Shown piece by piece: positions 1 through 12,600 of a stretch of 64,000 bases of DNA. The stretch's first letter is position 1, and every line of letters starts with the position of its first letter. A program made the position numbers and the translations under genes. The notes beneath the pieces were generated by a model, which saw only the letters and a program-made list of their open reading frames with translations, was not told where the DNA came from and ran no database searches. The DNA lies in contig OX485805.1 in the NCBI GenBank assembly GCA_950295325.1, positions 16,725,501 to 16,789,500 of the forward strand. The letters are read 5' to 3'. Source of the DNA: Polytrichum commune (lineage: Eukaryota > Streptophyta > Polytrichopsida > Polytrichales > Polytrichaceae).

Positions 1-650
1 AAATGGGCATCATGAGAAATAGAGGCCCCTAAAGGCTTTTGCCTCCCTTGAGGATGAGATACCACAAGGGCACACTTCCATGGAAAGGTCAAGTCGGCAA
101 AAATCAATGAATGACAAAATTTGTACTCCTCTTCCGCATGGAACTATGCATAAAATTTCCCCATACAATGAGATCAACGGCTAGCATAATTGTAAGGGGA
201 AGTTGAAGAGGGGGAGTTGACTACCTCTCTAGTTTGGAGCCGAATATTGACGTAGACATTCGACCAAAAAAAAATTGATTTGTGAATATGTGTTGGTGTT
301 TACCCATGATTGTTGTATGCTTTAGTTATTCTTATTATTGAAACCTTTCTCAGAATTTTCATTTTCATTTATTTATTCTCTATTTCATATTATTAAGATA
401 AAAAGGTTCAATAATGCTAATGATTCCAACATTGAGTATGGGTAAATATGATGACAAACACATTCCAACTTGTATGTTTCACAATCTACTCTCTCACATG
501 GTCCCCTCCCAACTTCACATAAAAGTGCTTGGCCAACAAAATGTTGGTCAATCCTATTCAAAGCTTCGCTAACATCGGTGAACTCCAATTTCCTACATTG
601 GAACCTCAACGCCACATGGAAATTTGCCCTCCATCACATCTCTTGGGAGT
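1..650. repeat. Dispersed non-coding repeat, copy 1
   Basis: No gene is visible here. The stretch is a diverged relative of 5110-5760: both contain a 'gggcacacttccatg' block, then a block on a purine-rich 'gagg..agttgactgcctctc' theme, then a block around 'acaatctact' and 'cacataaaa.tgct'. The order is the same in both. The short open frames have no recognisable protein features. I see a repeat pair, but no termini that would let me name a transposon class. Confidence 0.5.
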
Positions 651-1125
651 GATGTAAGGAACAAGGGACAAGGTCGATTGTTCTTAATTAATGCTAACCC
701 TAACTAAGCCTTGTAGCTAATCCAAAAATGCTATGGCCTCAAATTCTAATTACCATCAACGTAACTAACTCTCAACATGTGACTGATAGCTTGGTGTATT
801 AAGTTCACTATGTTGTAAGTAGAGGTAGTCTTGAGATTCTATAAGGTGTATGAGCTTAAATATGACTATTTTCTTGAATGTTTACCAAGTGTACAACTCT
901 CTTAAATTGCATTTGCAAATGACAACGTGTGCTATATTTTAGAAGATTTTGGCCACTTTAGAATTGGTGTCCATTTCAAGCTCACGTACCTTGGGCCTAA
1001 GGAAATTATTCACCCCTATTTTTTGTTTTTTTTTTCCTCAAGTTAGGAGCAATAATAAGGACACCATGTATTGGGACTCATTGTATTATGCCCTTAATGT
1101 TGTTGAGCTCAAGGTAGGAGCTTTT

Positions 1126-2215
1126 ACACTAAATATTTGCATTTAGTGTCATATGGTGTTTTATGTCATTGTGGTAACTTTTATAATGACATTTCTTATG
1201 AATAAGTTTACAAATATTGTCATCCCAACTTACGTTTAGTTCATCCACTTTTGGTATGTTTTGCATCCTAACATTTCCATAATGAAATATTGTCATGAAT
1301 GATTGAAATTTGGATGAGGAACCCCCAGATGGTGGACTCTTCATATCACATATGAACTAGCATGCGTGTAAGAAGGGGTAATACTTAATGCATTAACGTA
1401 CATAGTGTGCATAAGGGAGAGGTATATTTTTCTCTAGTGTGTACATCTAAAAAGGCTATTAAGAAATTTGAATTAAACATAGAGGGCCCTTAGGTTTAGA
1501 ATTTTTTGACAATAGATGTGTTAGTTTCATCCAATTCACATTTCATCCATTTTTATCATATGCTAGTAGTCCTCAATGACTACCTTGTCCATTCTTGTTA
1601 GGGTTTGCATTTTGGGTTCTAGGTGTTTACAAATTGGACGCTCTTGGAGCGCTCACATGCTCCCTTAAATTTTCATCTCCATATTGCAACTAACTTATTG
1701 TGCTTTTGGATTTGTTTCTTTAATGTAGTCATTGAGTTACATGCTATGCATGAAAAAATGTTCAATGATTTTTTCATTGGAAAGTGAAAATGAATTTCAT
1801 ACATGATAAAGGTGCATTCATTTCATGATTTATACCTTGTATATGTAATGAAGGCATTTGTCACATTAAACTAAAGAACTTAGTATAAATACATGAGTCC
1901 ATTTTCTAGCCTATAATAAGTACGTAAACGATTATTTTTTCTCTATAAGTTTCTCGTGTATAAGGGGTTCAATATTATAATGATCTACACACGTTGGTTA
2001 GATTTCCAATGAAGAGTCCACCCCCCTGGGGGGAAATCACCTAATAAGTGACAATAATTACAACATTGTACATCTATGATGCCCGATTTGTTTTTACAAG
2101 GAATGGCACTTAGTGTTAGGTTTACATTTGGTGTTGGTGACACTACACGAGCGGTTTACAATTAGAGTTGAGCATTATAAATAGAATTGGTAGCACTAAA
2201 TACAATATTTAGTGC
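1126..2215. mobile_element. Palindromic-end element, copy A (about 1.1 kb)
   Basis: The left edge is a near-palindrome at 1126-1149 (ACACTAAATATTTGCATTT then AGTGT) and the right edge is a near-palindrome at 2193-2215. The sequence just inside each edge matches copy B: 'cttatgaataag.ttacaaatattg' on the left, and 'acaaggaatg', '.ggtgttggtgacacta' and 'ggtttacaatta' on the right. It has no coding capacity, so it looks like a non-autonomous DNA element. No target-site duplication is clear, so the superfamily is open. Confidence 0.5.
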
Positions 2216-3300
2216 AGTAAGTTCACTATGCGGTAATCGCTAACCATTCATGTTGCTTGTGTTGCACATTGCACATGGTCACAAGAGGCACAAGACACAC
2301 TCATGCAACTTGTTTCCTAAACACCCAAACCGTCATTGGTATTTGTGGCCTTGGCATATAGCCTACCCCAAAAAGAGGGCAATAGCATGTGGGTATAGAA
2401 GGTGTTCCATTCATGCTTGCTCTTTTAGGAGCCGTCTTGTATATTAATCTTTGGTGGTAGTGATTACATCACCTTACGAGACACTAAGAGAAGTGGACAT
2501 AAAACATACACTTTTAGCTCTACACCCACTTCTCATAAGATATGAAAACACTAGGTATTAGTGCAAGATGATTAGTGAATCCAAATCATGGTTGTAGCCA
2601 TTTTTCTCGTAGTTTTGTGGCATGTATGAATATTTCACTCATTATAAAAAGGCTTATGAATGGGGAAGTAAGGTTGAATCTTAAACTTAGAGCTATATTG
2701 AGAATACCTTTAACAATTTGTGGATGTGGTGGATTCCATGTACTATTTTATGTGAGTTAGAGTTGCTTTGCAATGGGGCTAAACAATGTCGTGTAATGTG
2801 GGCCACACTAATGGCGCCATGCTCATTGTAGTCAACAACAAAATTACATATACATGGGACTCACAAATATAGAAGGATATGACTGTGATGATAATGATGA
2901 TGTTTTCCAATACACACACCGACTTACTTAATGTGACCCACACTATCCATCGTCGACCCACATTAATTGTCTTGCAATCACTAGACGGCGATTGGAGAGG
3001 ATATCATATGGCACTTTGTGCTACTAACATGACAACTCACGAAGATCACACTAATTAACATGTCACATTAAATCAAGTGGTGAGTGTACTCACTTAAAAT
3101 ATCATGTTGAAAGAGATGCAATGATTTTGCTACTAGTCCATCTTTTAGGAGCATTTTCCGTTTGTGAAGTTGCGGCAAATTAAAGGACATGGAGTTTGCT
3201 TTCAATGGGTGAGGAAGGAAGGAAGGAAGGAAGGAAGGACAACACAATAACACACGAGCACTCGCATTCGCATTCCTTCTTCACTTGCCTTGCAATTGAG
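2216..3300. repeat. Dispersed repeat segments without genes
   Basis: Three segments here recur elsewhere. 2520-2660 (aagatatgaaaacact, then a 'gtagccattttctcgt' block) matches 6740-6890 and 14085-14200. 2790-2900 (gggccacactaatg, then 'catgggactcacaaa') matches 5845-5945. 3130-3300 (ccatcttttaggagcat, then GGAA repeats and acacgagcactc) resembles the 5' region of the transporter near 9180-9360. A perfect GGAA microsatellite lies at 3211-3239. I see no coding sequence. Confidence 0.45.
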
Positions 3301-4489
3301 GAGACCTAAATGATCATTTAAGAAGAAATGGAAACTTTGCATTCATAGGAGATCTTCATATGAACTCCAACTATTACAAGGGAGGTTGTTACAACCTTGA
3401 TTGAATTTGCTAATAATTTTGTACTATGTAATTGTGTATTAAATATCCTAGGATAAGTGGGCTAATTGCAAACTGTGCCAAAAATAAAAATAAAAAGATA
3501 AGTGGGCTAATACAAGAAAGTAACCATCTAAGACACGTCCTCCTCACATAACATTGCTAATCTCCACATGTTGCTTAAGGTCAAGGCTTTCATAATGGAC
3601 CATGTTCATTTAATCGCTTACTAGGGTACACATAATGCCGACATGGATGAGATCTATATATTTTTTAGGCGAACAAAGTTAACACTTATGTGGTGGCGGC
3701 TTGTGATTGATTACCCTCATAAGAGTTTTGACAAATTTTGTAGCCAAAAACTAGCATTTAGATGAGCGACTATGGGTTAACTTATAGATTGACTATATGT
3801 CCCTTGAAACTCTACACCTTCAAAATTTGTAGCAATTTCCGTATTCATGAAAAAATAAAGATTGAATTATTGTTTCTCTTTGCAAGAAAAACAATCCACA
3901 TCTATTACTCCTCCTAACCGCATGCAAAGTCTCTTGTTTTATCGATTATAGATGCCTCAACCTTACCCTAGGCAATAGAAAAAACATGTTATGAGGTGTA
4001 TGCTTATGTTACACAATCTATATAGACTATAATGGACAATGTGGTGGTTGTGGTGAGGCCGTCGCCTTGCCGTTCCCCATTGTTCTTGCTATTTTTTTAT
4101 TTTTTATTTTTTTAAAGTTCACACATGCCAAAGATTCCTCCCTAAAAGAAACATGTGACAAAAGGAAGGGGGAACTATGATTGCAAAAGGTGGGTATGGT
4201 GGGGGAAACTAGGGGAAAGGTGGCAGGCATGGAGCCAAGGTAGAGACATGGAACGGGCAAGAGGACAAACTAGGACAATTCAATTGAAAATAAAATATTA
4301 TTTAGTTTTAGTTTTAAATTAAACGCTTCATAGGGCAATGGTGGTGGGTCATGGGGCTTATGAGCATGGCCATGGGTATACATGCATATGGCGGATATGC
4401 ATGGGCGTGGGAGTGCATATGGACATGGGGGATATGGTTGCATGGGTGTGTGGAGTTGGGTTCATTAAATCATATGCACAACTGTAACA
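3301..4489. other. Intergenic, nothing recognised
   Basis: AT-rich sequence with short chance open frames on both strands. I see no exon-like homology, transposon ends or tandem repeats beyond short A/T runs. Confidence 0.5.
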
Positions 4490-4870
4490 AGCCACGATGA
4501 CATATCTCCAAGCCGATGGTCTACAAGTGGACTAAAGTGTACACACATGGCATTGGTAAGCTCAAGAATGTCCTCCTCTTCTAGACTAAAATGTAAACAC
4601 ATGACACTTGACATTAGTATGCTCAATAATTTCTTCCCCTTGCATACTAAGTCGCAAAACTATCATCTCGGGTATCCAATGTGCAACACTAAATGTCATG
4701 ATGTAAATACATTCTCACTTTAAAGAGTTACTTATGTTGACAAATAAAATCATTTTGGCATTTAACAAATGTGACACTTTGAGACTTCTAGGCATCTAGT
4801 TAGGTAGGCCCTTCGCATACAATGTATGTGACACTAAATCCATAAATGGTGTAGACCAATTTGGGAGTTT
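4490..4870. repeat. Dispersed repeat, related to 46690-47105
   Basis: About 380 bp runs parallel to 46690-47105. Shared blocks in the same order are 'atggtctacaagt', 'gctcaagaatgtc.tcctctt', 'cacatgacacttg', 'caaaactatcatctc', 'gttgacaaataa' and 'ctaggcatct'. By eye most positions agree, with short indels. There is no coding content, and the family is not identified. Confidence 0.6.
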
Positions 4871-5109
4871 AAATGATTAAGGATATAATCAAGCCTCCAA
4901 AGGATGACTTGGAATTGGGTCAATTACGAGGTATGACATGTACACTTCATAACTAATTCTTTGACTTTACTAAAACAAATTCTTATCCATGTTCACTTGC
5001 TCTCTTTGTCATTTCTAGGTAGAATAAAAAAACACGAAACATGTTTTAAAGATAAAATACTCATCTTGCTAGGAAAATGGGTGCAAGCATGTGAGGGTGC
5101 ATTATCACC

Positions 5110-5760
5110 CACTCTCTAAGAGTGGGTCAAGTTGAGCATGGGGGGAGCCCCTTAGGGCACACTTCCATGTGCTTTGTGAAGTCTGCGAAAACTCTTGGAT
5201 GACACACAAATATGGACCCCCCCCCCGCCCCCCTCCACAATGGTAGTGTGTTCTAAATTCCTTCAGAAAACCAAATCAATTGTTGACACAATTTGAGGGG
5301 ATAGTTGAAATATGAGGAGGGTAACTTGACTGCCTCTCTTTTTTGGAGTGGGAAAACTTGATAATCATAAACATGTTGGCCTCAACCCAACATTTTTGTA
5401 CTTTACATTGAGTTTTTTCATGGTGCCATGTTCTTATTATTCAAAACTTGCTTGAAGTGTTCATGGTTTATGAGATTATTTTCACTCTTCTAACGTCTCA
5501 AGATTAAAAAAAAAAAAAGTTCAATTAGTCATACAACATTCAAAGTGGGTAAGTGTGAGGATGGCCACATCCAACGCGTATTTTGGACAATAAGACAAAT
5601 CTACTATCTCAAATTCTAACCCCCCCCCCCTACCCTACATAAAAATGCTCAATTGAAAAAATGCTTAAAGAAATTGGTCAAAGCTTCACCAATGTTTGCA
5701 AACTTTATTTTGTTTCACCAGAATGGCCGATACGTAGAAGCATTGCCCTAGTGTGGCCGT
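5110..5760. repeat. Dispersed non-coding repeat, copy 2
   Basis: This is the partner of 1-650, with the same block order. It carries long C runs around 5219-5232 and 5621-5630. No gene is visible. Confidence 0.5.
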
Positions 5761-5954
5761 GAGGTCCCCATGGAACAAGTGGTCTTTCTATTTAGAATAC
5801 GTGAGAGAGCACAAGGAGTAGAATTGCTACCTATGTTTAATGGGGGCCACACTAATGACAATAATGTTCGTTGACCACAACAAGGAAAAAAAAAAAAAGG
5901 TCAACATGGGACCCACAAACTTAAAAGGACATGGTGATGTTTTCACTCCACTTA

Positions 5955-6389
5955 GGGCATGCCCAGGAGAGATAGTAAGCAACCCGCCAAAAATAATGTA
6001 TTATATGGTGTTTAGGGTGTTTGGGGAGCCCTCCATCTTGGGCGGGGCAGCTCATCTTGAGTCAGAGCCCACCAAAGCCTAGGCATACCCCCGGTATAAT
6101 TAGGAAGCAATCAATAAGACAACGACACCTATTATCTGACATGGGATAAAGTAGGATATCGGAGTATCTGATATTAAAGTAATCTATTGGCGGGCCGGAG
6201 GAGGGTCGCCATATGAATCATTTATGGCGTTGGAAGGCCTTTACTATACCCGGGCCGGTTCTAAATTATGCCGGACCGGACATTGGTGGGGCTTAATTTA
6301 TGCCGGTACCGCCACCTAAGAACCCGGGATGCCCCATTTTTGACGTTGGCAACTTGGCATGCCCCATGGCGAGACTGCTGGGGACGCCC
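5955..6389. mobile_element. PIF/Harbinger-type MITE (435 bp, TTA target duplication)
   Basis: The ends are imperfect inverted repeats: left GGGCATGCCCAGGAG, right read in reverse GGGCGTCCCCAGCAG (12 of 15 match). They are flanked by TTA at 5952-5954 and TTA at 6390-6392. A 3-bp TWA duplication with GGG-starting ends is the hallmark of PIF/Harbinger (Tourist-like) elements. The interior is GC-richer than its surroundings and encodes nothing I recognise. It interrupts one of the dispersed repeats. Confidence 0.6.
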
Positions 6390-6739
6390 TTACCTGCTTA
6401 CTTTAATTACCATATTAAAAGGTACAGAATAACTGTGCCACTAGTTTAATAATGTTGTGGCAAATGACAGCTGGCAATCGATACGAGAGATACGACTCAA
6501 GAGATACAACACAAAACCCGGAGGATCTAACTTATGTGGTCACTCAAATTAAAGAGAATCTTCACTTTTACCTTTCATAATTTTTGCATCTATACTCCTA
6601 TTCTCAAACATGACATGACAATCTTCGTGATTTGCATTCGCTAATTGGACGAGACAAATTCAGATATGATCAAATGGCCAGATTTTGGGTGGTCATATTA
6701 AAGGTGTTTTAAGTAGATGGGTTTTAACTGGTTATTTTT

Positions 6740-7090
6740 TCTTGACTAGTCCATTTCTCTTAGGATATGAAACACTTGATTAGTACACGATGGTTAGCAA
6801 ATCCAAATCGAGGCCATAGTCACGCTCTTTGTGATGTTTGGAGCTCATATGAATATCTTAATTATTATCAAAATAAAGATTCTCATGCTCACTAGATGGT
6901 CATATGAGTCCCCCCTCCCCCACAATTATATTGAATGTTGAACTTAGAATGGTTCATCTTTTGAGCACGTAGTCCAACCTCTTTTAAAAAACATGTATTT
7001 TTTGGTATCCATTCTTGAAGCCACACTTGAACATATAACACCACTCAAATACGTGTGTCCTATTAAGATAGGTAACCAAATTAGGCACGT
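6740..7090. repeat. Dispersed repeat, same family as in transporter intron 11
   Basis: This segment parallels 14085-14400 in order: 'gatatgaaacacttgatta', 'ccaaatcgaggccatag', 'ttcatatgaatatct', then '.agcacgtagtccaacct.ttttaa' and 'aggtaaccaaattaggc'. A shorter relative lies at 2520-2660. It is non-coding. Confidence 0.55.
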
Positions 7091-7099
7091 CTATGTTAC

Positions 7100-8283
7100 A
7101 CTATGATTGTGTGCATCTTTTAGGAACACGATGTTTTTGTTGTGTAACATTTGGTGTGTGCAAAGAAATGACAACTAGTAGTGCTGTCGTCGAGCTTTGA
7201 AACGGCACAAGCAACAACACAACATATATAGTACATTATCATGCTCAGAGGTAAGGTAAGTTTATACAATGATTGTCTCCATCTTTTAGGATTTTTTTCA
7301 ATAATAGATTTTAATTTTAAGGTTTAGTGGTGTAGGCAAAGGAATGATAGTTGGTGGTTGGATGTTGCTCAATGAGTAGTTGAACCATGGAATGAATGAC
7401 AACCCCAATTGGATATCCCAAGCATCTTTGCACCATTCATTTAATAACATGCCGCCACAATCGACAACCGACTGCTTCGGAACTTTGGAACGGTGCACGC
7501 AGTAACACAATACGTAATAAATCACCATACTCAGAGGTAAGGCAAGCGTATACTATAGTTGTGTCCATCTTTCAGGAGCATGCTATTTTTATTGTTCAAT
7601 GGTGTGGGCAAAGGAAGGATAAATGGCGTTCGAAGGTTGCTCAATGAGTGAGGTTGAATCAAGGAACCAAGGAAAAACCAATTAATCACATGTGTACCCC
7701 TACATTGCTCATTTAAATAACATGTCGTTGTTGTAGGCCATTTATCTTGGAATTGTGAAACGGCACATGTGACAACACTACAGAAAGTAGATTATCATAC
7801 TCAGAGGTAAGGTAACTTTATACTATTATATTGTCCATCTTTTAGGAGCATGATGATTTTGTTATGTAATGGTGTAGGCAAAGGAAGGATAGTTAGTAGT
7901 CAAAGGATGCTCAATGAGTAGGGTTGAACCAAGGAACCAACCAATTAACGTCCCATGCAACATGAACCGTTCATTTAGCATGCCCATCAATGACCAACTA
8001 TTTTAGAACTAGAAGTAAGGTAAGCTTACAGTATATTGTGTTCATCGAGCATGATGTTTATACTATTTTTGTTGTGTAATGGTGTAGGCAAAGGAAGGGC
8101 CTCTGGTGGTCAATGAGCGAGGTTGAACCAAAAAACCAATAAATGTCCTAGGCATCCCTGCACCCTTCCATTTAACATGCCACCGTCGGCGGCCGATTGT
8201 TTTTGAAACTTTGGAACGGCACATTGGCAACACAATATACAATAGATTATCATATTCAATGGTAAGGTAAGCTTAGTTTAGAC
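7100..8283. repeat. Satellite-like tandem array, five units of about 165-285 bp
   Basis: Successive units begin near 7100, 7268, 7554, 7824 and 8031. Each has the same landmarks: a 'gtccatcttttaggagcat' start, 'atggtgtaggcaaaggaagg', 'gctcaatgag..ggttgaacc', 'acatgcc', 'ggaacggcac', and an end near 'actcagaggtaaggtaagcttatac'. Units differ by substitutions and internal deletions, so the array is old. A sixth unit head lies at 9165-9300, immediately upstream of the transporter, with a MITE between. Array and promoter region therefore share sequence. Confidence 0.75.
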
Positions 8284-8645
8284 TATGGTGAAGAAGTGCG
8301 TTGGTCAAGACTTTTAGAGGATTGGAGCAAAATGATTGGCTACGAAATGGGTTCTTCACCATTTGGGGTTTACACTACGGCCAAAAACTCTTAGGTGGAG
8401 AACTTCAACCATGAATGATGAAATGACATGGTTGCCAACATGACAACAATTTTTGTTAGGAGACTTATGTGAAGGTGAAGTTTCTTGGGCAACCTCAAAC
8501 CCTCGGACAAGAAACTTGACCTTTGGCGAACTCCAATTTGAGGCTTTAAAAAAATACAATATTAATTATTATTTTTCCATCTTGTATGCCATACCAACTG
8601 TTGCTTCAAATAACCTTGTCTTGGTTGAAATTCTTCATTGTAGTC
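8284..8645. other. Intergenic gap between satellite and MITE
   Basis: I recognise nothing coding. Open frames on both strands are short and overlap each other. Confidence 0.4.
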
Positions 8646-8648
8646 TAA

Positions 8649-9147
8649 GGGCCACTTCACACACGAGCCAAGAACCGTGACCATGTAATTGTGACAACCC
8701 AAAAGAAAGTGTCCAAAGGCCATCCCAACACACCTCCAAAATCATGTAGTGTGGTCACGGATCCTCAAGTGCAGTGTGAAGTCATATGTGACCAAGCCCT
8801 CAGCCAAATGCTATTTCAATGAATTTCTAATCATGTAGGTTCTCACACACGATAAAATAGAATAAATCAACGGTTGTGAGCGTTCGGAGTGCCATTGTCT
8901 CCCGGTTTTGTGTTAGGCCTACCTCCAAGAGGTGGTTATTGACAATAGTCCAAGTGACCATGAAACGTGATCCATTTGATGCCATGTAGGAATCCATGTA
9001 GACTTTACATCCATCTTGCATTCACATACTCCGTTGGTCTCTCAAGCGTAGTGTGAAGTGAACTTGGACCGGCTCCGCCTTTTCCACCAATGAGAGTGCT
9101 TGAAGTGTAATGGTCACGGGCTCTCAGTCTTGTGTGTGAAGTGGCCC
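8649..9147. mobile_element. PIF/Harbinger-type MITE (499 bp, TAA target duplication)
   Basis: The left end GGGCCACTTCACACAC and right end GTGTGTGAAGTGGCCC are perfect inverses over 16 bp. The similarity continues imperfectly to about 40 bp (GTGACCAT on the inner side of each arm). TAA flanks both sides, at 8646-8648 and 9148-9150. The interior has no coding potential. A second, inner pair of 'agtgtgaagt' motifs suggests nesting or internal rearrangement. It lies roughly 490 bp upstream of the transporter start codon. Confidence 0.8.
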
Positions 9148-9164
9148 TAAACCGGTCCTTATAT

Positions 9165-9640
9165 GACTAGAATTGTGTCCATGTTTGAGGAGCATGATGG
9201 TTTATTTTATTTGTTGTTGTGGGCCAAGGAAGGACAGCTGGCGGTCGGAGGCTGCTCAATGAGCGAGGTTGAACCAAGGAACCAAAGAACCAACGAAGGA
9301 AGGGCGCACGAAGCACCGCATCAACACAACACGAGCACTCACTCACTCACTCACTCGCCTTTCCTTCCTTCCTTCGCTCGCTCGCTCGCTTCCTCCCTCC
9401 CTCCCGCATCCGATTCCAAAACGCATCCATCCATCGCTCATTCACTCAACTCAACAACTCCTCGCGCATTCCAACCACACTCACCTCATGTACTCGACCT
9501 CCGCCTTCTAAGTTTCAGGTTCCGGAGTCTTTAGGACTCCAGAAGCGGGCTGGATCTGCATTAGGTAGGTAGATAGATAGGTAGGTGTAGCGGGGCGGGG
9601 TGGGGTTGGGGTTGGGGTGTCAAATCGGTGGGCATCTGAA
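9165..9640 (+). promoter_or_regulatory. Probable promoter and 5' leader of the transporter gene
   Basis: 9165-9300 is a sixth, truncated copy of the satellite unit. It is followed by TCAC, TTCC, TCGC and TCCC tetranucleotide tracts (about 9338-9410) and GGTA/GATA tracts (about 9563-9587) up to the start codon. Pyrimidine-rich low-complexity DNA is common around plant transcription starts. No TATA box could be assigned with confidence. The assignment rests on position alone. Confidence 0.35.
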
Positions 9641-12600
9641 ATGATGCAGAATGGGATGGCGGAGTGCAAGTTATGCGGCTCCAAGACCACCAACTCGCAA
9701 GCGGTGCAACATGTGTCACGAGCATATGATCGACAAAAAGTGGAACCTACATTGCACAGCTCCCTAAAGATTTTACTCGTAGTTGGAGACTGTTTCTTCA
9801 TTGGCATCCAGGTAAGAAAGAAAGAAAGAAAGGGAGAGAAAGAGAGAGAGAGAAGATCCCCTTGTGTTTCTCTCTCCATCTCTCGTTTGCATCCTCCTAC
9901 TCCATGGCTGTAAATCGGGAGCCTTGGGGGTTACCTTTGGTATGGTGTAGATCTGGATCACCAAAATGGGGGAATTGGAAATGTGGATGAACGAAGAGAA
10001 AGATAAAGAGCACTTTAGAGAGTTCTGGAACTTTCGAGAGTGTGTTAAATCCCCTGTTTCTTCTTAGATCTAAGAAGAGTATTGTTTGTAATGTGAGCGG
10101 TAGGTTATGGGTGTCATGTGTGAAGTTAGCCCTGGATGCATTTGAGGTTAGTCAAGAATGATCGCAAAGGAGTGAGGTGAGGTCAGTCTCCGTCCTTGCG
10201 GAATTCGGTGTAAGAAAAGATGGGGTTTCTGCCATTTGAGAAATATGGGCAGAACTTGAACATGTGTATCAAGAATGTATGGATGGTGGGGGCAGAGCAT
10301 TTAGGAGCTGGAGCTTTTTAATAGGAAATAATAATCTTTGTGACATTTGTTGTTCGGTGAAGCTGGGGTGGGGGGGATCAATAGACTGATGGTTTGTAGT
10401 GTTGGCATTCTTGGCAGGGTAGCATGTATTTAGGGTTTAACGGTTTGCGGGTAATTTGGGAGGCTTAGTGACTGAGTGAGGTGAGTGAGGTTGTTGGAGG
10501 TGTTCGGTTTCAGAGTAGACTGGAATGTTCTAATTGTTCATCCAGGTAATGTTTTTGATAGTGGAGGTACTGTCTAAAGAAAAGCGTTTGTGTGTGTGTG
10601 TGTGTATGCTCGTGGTGGTGGCAGCCCATATTGGTGTACATTGCAAAAGTGGATGGAAAGTTCCTCTTCACCCCCATGAGTGTTAATTTTCTCACAGAAG
10701 TGACCAAGGTTCTATTCACCTTCTGTATGCTCTTCTGGCAAGTAAGTTCCGAGCTTCCTGGTTAATGCAGGTGTCTCATTTTACAGAAATCTACGGATCT
10801 ATGCATTCACTCACTATTACTAAGGGTCATGTGCTTGATATGAAGGCTAATTGTTCAGCATTCATAGACTACACATGACTCTGGCTACCACATGGTACAG
10901 ATTTGTCGGAAGATGGCTGTAAAGGAATACAAAAAAATAAGACTAGTGAATGACAATATATTTCCTCTAAATCACCGTTAACCTAGTCTAGCGAAGTTAT
11001 TCTTTGAAGTCCGTATCGCTTGATAAGATTTATTGTTGCCTGCAATGACATCTGCCTATTTGTGAAGTAGATGGTGGAGGAATGACAGCAATGAATCCTT
11101 CAAAGAAATCCTGGATAGAGTTCAATTGAGAATAGATGAAATTGTACCATCACATTAATTGAGGAAATGTACGACCTTTTAGCCATAAGCTCTTTCTGTA
11201 AGATTGGATGAGAATGGCATTAGTTTCATCTTTGGTGTCTCTATACTACATATATGGGTGGTGCCATACACTTCATTACACCGACTTTCGAGATACTAAG
11301 TTAAACTGTTGGACTCTTTGGGGCAGACGCGGTCGCAACGGCATGGAGACAGATCTCTACTTTCTCCGGTCGTAATGCTCAAGGTTGTTACTTTGTGTCC
11401 TTTCTCAGTCCTTTGCACATTGCCTCATTTTATCAAATTTTATGTGCCCTCAATAATTTGAGGGAGCTCACATAATAATGAGCTAAATTGCCCTGTTCTC
11501 AGCTTAATGGGCAATTTCAACATGTTTTTGCAGGCAGCGAAAGCAAACTATCTGCTTGCTGTACCAGCATTCCTTTATGCCATCAACAATTACCTGAAGT
11601 TCACCATGCAGGTATACTGTATACAATAAATACTATCATTCAAAGATATCAATCCTTTCCCTCCCACCGTTTATAACTTCGCTGGAATCTAACACATTTC
11701 CTCTGTGCAGTTGTATTTCCAACCTTCCACCGTGAAGATGCTGGGGAATCTGAAGGTCAGTCTGTTACTCATCAAAATTTTGATATTATCTATGATCCAA
11801 ATTACAATTGGGCACCTGGAGCCTTTTGGCGATGCAAGCAACATCATGTCCTCCATGGGTCAGTATATGTAATCAAATTATTTACTTCTTACTGGACTTT
11901 GCAGGTGTTGGTGATAGCCTTGTTCTTGAAGGCAGTGATGAAGAAAAAATTCTCCTTGATGCAGGTTCATGTCTTTCTAATGCCCTTCATTCTTGCTGGT
12001 TGGTAAAATAGATTGGTCATTTTGTGATGTTGGTCTGCTCAAATCTGAAATGTTCTCTCTGGATTAGGCAGGGGGCGAATTTGGGATGACAAGTTGCACT
12101 CAATTATGTGCCTCTCCATGTATTCTTGTATTCAGTGTTTGCTCTCTGTGCTTGGAAGTGGTCATGGGAGAGTAATGAACATGATTTACATTTTCATTAG
12201 AAATTTGTGCATAATGTATTATGCATTTTACATAATATCATGTACAAAATTAAATCCAAGGGCATGTACAAAATATTGGTGCATTCAAGTATTATATATG
12301 TATTGCATTTGAATTACACCTTTGTTAACACAAGTTTTCATGTTTGAAATGTCAGTGGGAATGCCTTGCGCTCCTGCTCATTGGTGTCAGTGTGAACCAG
12401 CTCCATACGGCTGGATCAACGAGCCTTGAAATCCCTCTTGTAACAGCAGCATATGTGTCCACCCTAATGTATGTAAGTAAGAGACTTTGAGCTAGTCCAC
12501 TTTGTACTGGAAGTTCAGCCTTGATTTCAATATATGTTTTAATCCAGGTCTCTTCATGGGTTTGCATGTTTTTTTGGTGATATGTCTGACTTTCACCACC

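Noticed and set aside
9508-9879. Minus-strand 123-codon frame over transporter exon 1
   Set aside because: It is antisense to a well-supported exon and built from low-complexity tetranucleotide tracts.
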